DNA of 64,000 nucleotides from positions 62,001 to 126,000 of the forward strand of contig JAEWCQ010000021.1 in assembly GCA_023390555.1 (NCBI GenBank). Direction: 5' to 3'. Below, in pieces: positions 16,240 to 22,433 of this stretch. Origin of the DNA: Bacillota bacterium. Lineage in GTDB: Bacteria; Bacillota; Clostridia; Lachnospirales; Lachnospiraceae. Within the stretch, counting starts at the first letter, position 1. Each line of letters begins with the position of its first letter. The position numbers and the translations under genes were made by a program. The notes under the pieces were generated by a model. It was not told the origin of the DNA, made no database searches, and was given only the letters and a program-made list of their open reading frames with translations.

Positions 16240-17295
16240 TTACTCTTTTAATTTCGTCCACATTGCATCGTAAAGAGCCAGTGTATCGGTATCGAGATTC
16301 TCAACGTATTCACCTTTCTCAATGACTTCTGCCGGCGGGTTCTTTGCTTCATTCGAAGAGAACTCTTCTCCCATTGCCTCAACCGCCGTCGCATTCGGGC
16401 TTAAGTAAGGGAATTCTTCCAGTACCATCTGATCCACTTCCGGATCCAGCATAAAGTTGATGAATTTCATTGCATCGTCATAGTTCTTGGAGCCCTTTGA
16501 AATACACCAGTTATCCATGAACAGATACGCGCCTTCTTTCGGGAACACAATCTGAATGTCCGGATTCTCTTCCATAGCCAGTGCGATCTCTGCGCTCCAG
16601 CAGAAGCCAACAGTACAGTCACCGGAGATCAGTGCCGATTTCGGGCTGTCGGAATCATATAATTTCACATTATCTTTTAAATTCATCAGTTTATCCGAGA
16701 CCTCTGCCAGTTTATCCGGGTCCGTTTCATTCATACTCAGTCCCATACTTCTTGCAGTCATACCAATCACGGCACGATAGTCGTCGAGTACGACCTCCGT
16801 TCCTGCCAGTTTGGAATTGAACAGATCATCATAGCTTGTAATATCCAGATCCACTTTTGAGGTATTCACGGCAATGGCTCCGACACCGCCCTGATAAGGA
16901 ACCGAATACGTATTGTCCGGATCATAGGAAGGATTCAGATATGCGTCTGAAATATTCTTCAGATTGGTCAATTTGTCTTTGTCTAATTCTTCCAGCAACC
17001 CCTGTTCTGCCATCTGTTTTACCATATAATCACTTGGCTGTACGATATCATAGGTTCCCTCTGACTCTGCCTTTACTTTTGCAAGCATATCTTCATTCGA
17101 GGAATACGTGGACACATTGACCTTGATTCCCGTCTCATCTTCAAATTTTTCAATGACTGAATCCGGAACGTATTCCGTCCATACGAAAATATTTAATGTT
17201 TTTCCCGTAGATGCCGTTTTTCCGCTTCCGCCGCAGCCGGTCAGCATGGAAAGTGCCATGACACCTACAAGTAACAGACTAATTGATCTTTTCAT
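16240..17295 (-). CDS. potD: Spermidine/putrescine-binding lipoprotein
   Basis: 351 residues. The signal peptide ends in the lipobox LTGCGG (Cys about 21), so it is anchored outside the membrane. The mature part is a type D periplasmic-binding fold: LNIFVWTEYVPDSVIEKFEDETGIKV is near diagnostic for PotD, with YDIVQPSDYMVKQM, VPYQGGVGAIAVN and NWCISKGSKNYDDAMKFINF following. It delivers polyamines to PotBC. The order is potA, B, C, D, then the catabolic genes, pointing to putrescine as the main ligand. Confidence 0.95.
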   Translation of the reverse strand: MKRSISLLLVGVMALSMLTGCGGSGKTASTGKTLNIFVWTEYVPDSVIEKFEDETGIKVNVSTYSSNEDMLAKVKAESEGTYDIVQPSDYMVKQMAEQGLLEELDKDKLTNLKNISDAYLNPSYDPDNTYSVPYQGGVGAIAVNTSKVDLDITSYDDLFNSKLAGTEVVLDDYRAVIGMTARSMGLSMNETDPDKLAEVSDKLMNLKDNVKLYDSDSPKSALISGDCTVGFCWSAEIALAMEENPDIQIVFPKEGAYLFMDNWCISKGSKNYDDAMKFINFMLDPEVDQMVLEEFPYLSPNATAVEAMGEEFSSNEAKNPPAEVIEKGEYVENLDTDTLALYDAMWTKLKE

Positions 17296-17332
17296 AATAT
17301 CTACCTCTCTTTCTAAACGATGATGGATCCAT

Positions 17333-18133
17333 CTATCCCTTCTTTTTCTTAAACAAATTGCTCTGTGTCAGCACCACCAGAATTGATGTTGCGAGCAGAA
17401 TCAGCGTCGACAATGCATTGACGTCGGGTGATACACCGCTCTTAATACTTTCCATCACTTTCAGCGGATAGGTCTTTGTCTGGCCGTTTACGAAGTAACT
17501 GATGATTACATCGTCAATGGAAAGGGTAAATGCCAACAGTGCGCCGCCCGCAATTCCCGGTGCGAGAACGGGCAGCGTGATTTCGAAAAATGTCCGGATA
17601 CGGTTTGCCCCAAGGTCCAGGCTGGCCTCTTCAATGGAGTTGTCGTAACCGGCAAGTCTCGCCCGGACGTTAAAAATAACAAACGGGATGGAAAAGCTGA
17701 CATGTGCAAGAACCAGCGTCAAAAGTCCTCGCGGAATATTCACATTCGCAAACAGTGTCAGCATTGCAATACCAAGCACGATTTCCGGAATTACAACCGG
17801 AATATATAAAAGTCCGTCAATTACGTTTTTCCCCTTGAACTTGTATTTGTACATTCCGACTGCGCCGAGTGTTCCGATGATAGTAGACAACACCGTGGAT
17901 GCAATCGCAATCAGAATCGTATTTCCAAAGGAATCCAGCAGTGCCGAATTATCAAACAGCTTGATATACCAGTCAAACGTAAATCCCTTCCAGGAAAGGT
18001 AAGGTTTGGAGGTCGTCGCATTAAACGAATTGGTTACGATAACTGCAATCGGCAAAAACAGGAACAGGTAAATGAGTGCACAGTAGACAATTCCAAGGCT
18101 CTTCTTTGCCTTTCTCTTTCTCTCTCTTCCCAT
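17333..18133 (-). CDS. potC: Spermidine/putrescine ABC transporter permease
   Basis: 266 residues, about six membrane helices. It has the PotC pattern: YLFLFLPIAVIVTNSFN at the N-terminus, the FDWYIKLFDN segment, and the EAA loop EEASLDLGANRIRTFFEITLPVLAPG (about 168-193) that docks on the ATPase. ATG at 18133, only three bases after the potB stop, so coupling is likely. It pairs with PotB to form the channel. Confidence 0.95.
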   Translation of the reverse strand: MGRERKRKAKKSLGIVYCALIYLFLFLPIAVIVTNSFNATTSKPYLSWKGFTFDWYIKLFDNSALLDSFGNTILIAIASTVLSTIIGTLGAVGMYKYKFKGKNVIDGLLYIPVVIPEIVLGIAMLTLFANVNIPRGLLTLVLAHVSFSIPFVIFNVRARLAGYDNSIEEASLDLGANRIRTFFEITLPVLAPGIAGGALLAFTLSIDDVIISYFVNGQTKTYPLKVMESIKSGVSPDVNALSTLILLATSILVVLTQSNLFKKKKG

Positions 18134-18136
18134 CCG

Positions 18137-19003
18137 TTACACCCCCAGACTTTCCATATCACCGCCCATTTTCTGGTATAATTTTACCAGCAGAAGGGTG
18201 ATCACAATTAATATAATGGACAATGCCGCTCCCAGCGGCCAGTTATTTCCGCTCTGGAACTGACGTTCAATCAGGTTACCGATGACATCGGAATTACCTC
18301 CGCCGAGGATATCCGATACGAAGAAGTATCCCAGTGTCGGTATGAATACCATGATGCTTCCGGAAAAGATTCCGCTTGCCGTAAGCGGTACAATGACCTC
18401 AAAAAAAGTTGCAGGCCCTTTTGCTCCAAGATCCGAGGACGCCTCAAGCAGATTTGTATCCAGCTTTTCAATTGCCGTATAAAGCGGCAGTACCATAAAC
18501 GGGAACAGGCAGTATACCATACCAAGCACCGTTGTACCTGTATGAAACAGTAAGTCCAGCGGCTCGCTTGTAATATGTAAAAACTGCAGCACATTGTTCA
18601 GCCAGCCGTTTGTTCCAAGGAATGTTCTCCATCCGTAGATACGAATCAGGGAGTTGGTCCAAAACGGAATGATTACCAGCATATACAGCAGATTCTTTCT
18701 CCGGCTTCCCGTTCTTGCAATCAGAAATGAGAACGGATAGGCAAGTGCCAGACAGATCATGGTTGTCAAAAATGCAATCAGGACGGACTGTCCATAGATT
18801 TTGACATAACCCACATCAAACAGTCTGCGGTAATTATCCAGCGTAAACTGAAATGTAACATTATAATACTGATCCAATGAGCAGAAGCTCATCACAAATA
18901 CATAAATCAAAGGAACTGCTATGAAAAACAGCAGCCACAGCGTTACCGGTCCGACCATGACCAAAGACGGCAGCGTATTTGATTTCCATTTTCGTTTTGT
19001 CAT
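18137..19003 (-). CDS. potB: Spermidine/putrescine ABC transporter permease
   Basis: 288 residues with about six membrane helices. PotB-type features: GPVTLWLLFFIAVPLIYVFVMSF at the N-terminus, FWTNSLIRIYGWRTFLG, and the EAA loop LLEASSDLGAKGPATFFEVIVPL with the ATPase contact. It lies 12 bases after potA. Confidence 0.95.
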   Translation of the reverse strand: MTKRKWKSNTLPSLVMVGPVTLWLLFFIAVPLIYVFVMSFCSLDQYYNVTFQFTLDNYRRLFDVGYVKIYGQSVLIAFLTTMICLALAYPFSFLIARTGSRRKNLLYMLVIIPFWTNSLIRIYGWRTFLGTNGWLNNVLQFLHITSEPLDLLFHTGTTVLGMVYCLFPFMVLPLYTAIEKLDTNLLEASSDLGAKGPATFFEVIVPLTASGIFSGSIMVFIPTLGYFFVSDILGGGNSDVIGNLIERQFQSGNNWPLGAALSIILIVITLLLVKLYQKMGGDMESLGV

Positions 19004-19015
19004 ACGAACCGCCTC

Positions 19016-20125
19016 CTATCCTAATACAACATTGTCAACCGCCTGATAAAACACCTGATCCCGATTGTGAATCATCACCGCATCTTCCGGTTTCCAGTAC
19101 AGAAATACCGATTCTCCGATTTCCGGAAGTGTCTGTCCTGCAAGGCGTTCAATCCGGATTTCCTGACCGTTTGGCAGAACAACATTGCATTTTACAACGG
19201 AGCCGACATAGATATAATCACGTACAGATGCAATCAGACTGAATCCCTCGACCATCTCTTTTGCATACTGAAGTTTCTCCGGCCGAATGGAAATCGTAAT
19301 AAATTCTCCCTCCGCAAATCCGGTTCCCCTGCAGGTAACATCCCCGGTCTCAATTCCGATGACCGCCTGATCTTTGGCGATAGACTTGATACATCCTTCG
19401 AAGGTATTTGTTTCTCCGATGAAGGTTGCAACAAATTTCGTTGCCGGATGCTCATAGATCTCTGCCGGAGTTGCGATCTGATCCAGTACACCTTCATGCA
19501 TAATTGCAATCCGGTCGCTCATCGTCAGTGCTTCCTCCTGATCATGTGTTACATAGATAAAGGTAATATTCAGCTTCTTCTGCAGACGCTTCAGTTCCAG
19601 CTGCATCTGTTTTCTCAGTTTCAGGTCCAACGCACCGAGCGGCTCATCTAACAGCAGTACCCGCGGACGGTTAATCAGTGCCCGGGCAATCGCAACCCTC
19701 TGTTTCTGACCTCCTGACAACTGATTTGGGTATCTTTTTTCAAAGCCCTCCAGCTGAACAAGTTCCATCATTTCCGTAACGCGTTCTTTTATCTCAGCTT
19801 TCGGAACTCTCTTCATTTTAAGTCCGTAGGCAATATTATCATAAATTGTCTTGTGCGGAAAAAGCGCATAACTCTGAAATACCGTATTGACATTTCGCTC
19901 AAATGGCTCTTTCTCTTCAATCGACTCTCCTTCTACCACGATTGTACCGGTGGACGGTTCCTCAAATCCTGCGATCATTCGAAGTGTCGTTGTTTTTCCA
20001 CATCCGGAAGAACCAAGCAAGGTAAGGAATTCTCCTTCCTCTACGGTAAGATTTAAGTCCTTTACCACGTGATTCGTTCCATATATTTTATTCACTCCAG
20101 CTAATTCCACAATATTCTTACCCAA
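19016..20125 (-). CDS. potA: Spermidine/putrescine ABC transporter ATPase
   Basis: 369 residues. ABC motifs are complete: Walker A GSSGCGKTT (about 38-46), Q-loop VFQSYALFPH, signature LSGGQKQRVAIARAL, Walker B VLLLDEPLGALD, and H-loop VTHDQEEALTMSD. The C-terminal ~130 residues form the TOBE regulatory domain (ISIRPEKLQYA). The start appears to be TTG at 20125 with GAGGTGAT upstream; the ATG inside that ribosome site is out of frame. A TTG start may lower its translation relative to the PII gene before it. Confidence 0.95.
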   Translation of the reverse strand: MGKNIVELAGVNKIYGTNHVVKDLNLTVEEGEFLTLLGSSGCGKTTTLRMIAGFEEPSTGTIVVEGESIEEKEPFERNVNTVFQSYALFPHKTIYDNIAYGLKMKRVPKAEIKERVTEMMELVQLEGFEKRYPNQLSGGQKQRVAIARALINRPRVLLLDEPLGALDLKLRKQMQLELKRLQKKLNITFIYVTHDQEEALTMSDRIAIMHEGVLDQIATPAEIYEHPATKFVATFIGETNTFEGCIKSIAKDQAVIGIETGDVTCRGTGFAEGEFITISIRPEKLQYAKEMVEGFSLIASVRDYIYVGSVVKCNVVLPNGQEIRIERLAGQTLPEIGESVFLYWKPEDAVMIHNRDQVFYQAVDNVVLG

Positions 20126-20169
20126 ACCATATCACCTCTTCTTTTCGTTCAAATCTTCTTCCTGTGCAA

Positions 20170-20517
20170 TTACAGCGCTTTGCTTCCGCGCTCTCCCGTT
20201 CTGATACGAACAGCTTCTTCTATATTCCGGATGAAAATTTTTCCGTCACCGACATGATCGGTCGAGAGTTTTTCCCGAATTTTCATGATAATCGGTTCCA
20301 CGGTACTGTCATCTACAACGACTTCCACCCGAATTTTCGGCAGCAGGTTGATATTTGTCTTAAAGCCTTTGATCTGGTTTACGCCGGATACATCCCCTCT
20401 CTGTGTTCCACATCCCATAACCGTTGAGATAGTCATACCGCCACTTTTGTTTTCCTCTAAAATAGCCTTTACGTCTTCCAGTTTTTCCGGTCTGATAATC
20501 ATTACAATCTCTTTCAT
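20170..20517 (-). CDS. PII-family signalling protein in a polyamine operon
   Basis: 115 residues, a PII/GlnB fold: N-terminal strand MKEIVMIIRPEKLEDVKAIL, B-loop VGDGKIFIRNI and C-loop RIRTGERG, the ATP/ADP-binding segments. The T-loop runs from GTQRG to LLPK and is about three residues longer than in GlnB, with Phe/Lys instead of the uridylylated Tyr51 (IKGFKTNINLL). The Gln and Lys used for 2-oxoglutarate by GlnB are kept. No amtB or glnA is adjacent; potA starts 44 bases downstream. It probably senses energy or nitrogen state and gates polyamine uptake or breakdown. A PII-like subfamily tied to polyamine transporters in Firmicutes (PotN) has been described; membership is untested here. Confidence 0.88.
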   Translation of the reverse strand: MKEIVMIIRPEKLEDVKAILEENKSGGMTISTVMGCGTQRGDVSGVNQIKGFKTNINLLPKIRVEVVVDDSTVEPIIMKIREKLSTDHVGDGKIFIRNIEEAVRIRTGERGSKAL

Positions 20518-20570
20518 CTAAAATCCTCCTTCATCCTGTTTCCTAATCGTAGTTTTATAAATCAACACAA

Positions 20571-20640
20571 AAAGGGGCTTTCCTAACTGGAAAGCCCCTT
20601 TGCTTACGGAAATAATACTCTTTTTATTCTATGGATTCAA
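20571..20640 (-). promoter_or_regulatory. Promoter and 5' leader hairpin of the PII-pot operon
   Basis: Reverse strand: TTGAAT (20635-20640), 17-base spacer, TATTAT (20612-20617), then a perfect 13-bp hairpin AAAGGGGCTTTCC / GGAAAGCCCCTTT (20571-20601) followed by TTTTT. The expected transcript starts about four bases before the hairpin. It may equally be the terminator of the luxR gene, whose stop lies 79 bases earlier. Confidence 0.55.
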
Positions 20641-20679
20641 TTGATCATTTATACCATTTTCCTAATTACATTTAAGTAG

Positions 20680-21429
20680 TTATTCCTTCTCTTTTATCAT
20701 TTTAAACATCTGAACACGGTTCCTTATACCCAATTTACGGTATATATTTAAGATGTGTTTCTTCAAAGTATTAACACTAATTGCTAATTCATCGCAAATT
20801 GCAGTATTATCTTTTCCTTCCATCAGCATCTTGAGAATCGTATGCTCCCGTTTCGTCAGATCATATTTTTCACTGGTCTCTGTCACTGTCAGTTTTTCAG
20901 CAGCATCTCCGCTCTCTCTGCTCTCACGGTACAACCGGTACGCAATATGATCTTTGAGCATATCAAGGATAAAAATATCATCATACTGGAAATTGTCCTT
21001 TCCGATCGTACGGTAAAAAGTGACCACACCCAGAAATTCCTTATTCCTTCCCAATATCATCTGAAGCGAATAATGCCAGTTATTCGGACGATATACCTTG
21101 CTGTAATACTCCGTCTGCACCCGCTTTTCATCTGATATAATATCCGTCTCACGATACACCAGACTTTTTCCCGTGTACATGATGCCGCGGCTGTAATCCA
21201 GCTCATCGTATAAAGAAGAATCATCTTCATCACAATTATAGGTAATCGGTTTCACCAGATGCTTGCTGCCATCACTGGAAGCAAGATAAAAATCGGCACT
21301 GTCAAAATCGAGTACCATCTTCATCTGCTCGAGAAATTGTGCGCGCATAATATCCATATCTTCCGTGGTATACACCTTATAGATAATGCTGTTTATAATC
21401 ATCCAGTCATTCGTCTCTAATGTCTTCAA
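20680..21429 (-). CDS. LuxR-type regulator with an N-terminal sensor domain
   Basis: 249 residues. The C-terminal ~60 residues are a LuxR/GerE HTH: YDLTKREHTILKMLMEGKDN, then IAISVNTLKKHILNIYRKLGI-type recognition helix. The N-terminal ~170 residues look like a GAF-type sensor (FLGVVTFYRTIGKDNFQYDD near its end). No receiver domain, so no phosphorelay input is evident. The start appears to be TTG at 21429 with GAGGG seven bases upstream. Its place just ahead of the PII-pot-pat genes, same strand, makes it the best local candidate to regulate them; the ligand might be a polyamine or an intermediate. Confidence 0.85.
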   Translation of the reverse strand: MKTLETNDWMIINSIIYKVYTTEDMDIMRAQFLEQMKMVLDFDSADFYLASSDGSKHLVKPITYNCDEDDSSLYDELDYSRGIMYTGKSLVYRETDIISDEKRVQTEYYSKVYRPNNWHYSLQMILGRNKEFLGVVTFYRTIGKDNFQYDDIFILDMLKDHIAYRLYRESRESGDAAEKLTVTETSEKYDLTKREHTILKMLMEGKDNTAICDELAISVNTLKKHILNIYRKLGIRNRVQMFKMIKEKE

Positions 21430-21436
21430 TCAATCA

Positions 21437-21537
21437 CCCTCTTTAAGTATTTTTTGTATACTAAAAGAGGGCATATCTTTCCAGATATACCCTCTTTGGT
21501 CTAGACTTATTATATTTTATATTTTCCAAAAATGCAA
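21437..21537 (-). promoter_or_regulatory. luxR leader: promoter, hairpin and overlapping ribosome-site pairing
   Basis: Reverse strand: TTGCAT (21532-21537), 17-base spacer, TATAAT (21509-21514), then hairpin 21464-21497 (AAAGAGGG-TATATCT / AGATAT-CCCTCTTT, GGAA loop) followed by TTTTAG. The octamer AAAGAGGG of the hairpin's 5' arm recurs exactly at the ribosome site (21437-21444). The 3' arm CCCTCTTT could therefore pair with either copy, giving two exclusive structures. Alternatively it is simply the queT terminator. Confidence 0.55.
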
Positions 21538-21561
21538 CCCTTAAATGAAAAAATCCTTATT

Positions 21562-22068
21562 TTATCTTTCCAGATTCCCATTTTTAAATATGACATCACG
21601 ATATTTTCCCAAAATATTCCGTAATAGCATTCCAAGCACATAGCAGGAAAGGACTTCACCAATTCCGACTGTCAACATAAAAAATGCAATGGATCCCTCA
21701 AACTGATAGACGTACGCCAGGATAAACGGGACAATCAGTGTATTTGCAACAATCGGCGGCAGCGGAGCCAGCCATTTGTACCTGCGGAGTATGTAGGTAC
21801 CATATGCACCAATCAAAGTTGCCAGACTTCCGAACACAACATCCAGCGGCATACAGCCCGTAATGAGGTTGCTCAGCAGACAGCCGACAAAGAGTCCCGG
21901 AATCGCTGCAGGGGTAAATACCGGTAAAATGGTCAGTGCCTCGGATATCCGCACCTGAATTGCCCCGTTTGCGAGCGAAAATGCATTGATGAAGTAGGTC
22001 AGCACCACATAGATCGCTGCAATCATTGCAGCCTGGACGATAAATAACACTTTTTCGTTTCTTCTCAT
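21562..22068 (-). CDS. queT: QueT-family queuosine precursor transporter
   Basis: 168 residues, about five to six membrane helices. It matches the QueT family, S components of energy-coupling-factor transporters: FINAFSLANGAIQVRISEALTILP (about 27-50) and PAAIPGLFVGCLLSNLITGC are characteristic, and the protein ends in a short charged tail. It needs a shared ECF module encoded elsewhere. A preQ1-I-like leader overlaps its ribosome site, which supports preQ1 or queuine as the substrate. AAAGGAG precedes the ATG at 22068. Confidence 0.92.
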   Translation of the reverse strand: MRRNEKVLFIVQAAMIAAIYVVLTYFINAFSLANGAIQVRISEALTILPVFTPAAIPGLFVGCLLSNLITGCMPLDVVFGSLATLIGAYGTYILRRYKWLAPLPPIVANTLIVPFILAYVYQFEGSIAFFMLTVGIGEVLSCYVLGMLLRNILGKYRDVIFKNGNLER

Positions 22069-22075
22069 ATTCTGT

Positions 22076-22120
22076 TCTCCTTTAGTTTTGTTTTACGTGT
22101 GGAAGGTCTCGAACACACGA
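22076..22120 (-). ncRNA. preQ1-I-type riboswitch controlling queT
   Basis: Reverse strand: P1 stem GTGTG / CACAC (22114-22118 pairs with 22097-22101), a 12-base loop TTCGAGACCTTC, then an A-rich tail GTAAAACAAAACTAAAGG ending in the ribosome site AAAGGAG. The loop bases ACCTT can pair with AAGG, forming the pseudoknot that hides the ribosome site when preQ1 is bound. Layout and spacing match preQ1-I aptamers. The gene context supports it. Confidence 0.8.
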
Positions 22121-22162
22121 TATGTTTTGCGAAATCCGTGTTTGCAGAATTCCGCCTCTACT

Positions 22163-22190
22163 ACTATAACCCATACAGCAGAAAATGCAA
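22163..22190 (-). promoter_or_regulatory. queT promoter
   Basis: Reverse strand: TTGCAT (22185-22190), 16-base spacer, TATAGT (22163-22168), about 40 bases upstream of the riboswitch aptamer. The remainder of the gap to the amylase (22191-22290) holds nothing else I can name. Confidence 0.5.
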
Positions 22191-22292
22191 GCATCTCATC
22201 TTTTTCTGTGAATTATTACCAGAAAACGACCTTATCATCCAAATTTTCGCGTTTTTCATCTTTATCGTTTATATTCACTTAGTAATATTTAA

Positions 22293-22318
22293 CGAAAACT
22301 TTCGAAAACTTTTATAAT
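22293..22318 (+). promoter_or_regulatory. Amylase promoter with tandem 10-bp repeats
   Basis: CGAAAACTTT is repeated exactly in tandem at 22293-22302 and 22303-22312 and runs straight into TATAAT (22313-22318). There is no good -35 hexamer at the expected distance. The 10-bp spacing equals one helical turn, as expected for regulator half-sites; CGAAA-AC-TTTCG within it is also a short inverted repeat. The mRNA leader to the ATG at 22434 would be about 110 bases. Confidence 0.55.
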
Positions 22319-22433
22319 TTATTCATATATACATGGAAATATTTACATGCTAATATCAAACGGGAGAAGGTTTTTTATCACTTTCTTACTATATAATTCA
22401 ATGTGCGAAAGCACAAAAAGGGGGAATTTTACA

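Noticed and set aside
20571..21497. ANTAR-type two-hairpin antitermination leaders before luxR and the PII gene
   Set aside because: Only one hairpin is present in each case and the loops (4-5 bases) are not the required hexaloops.
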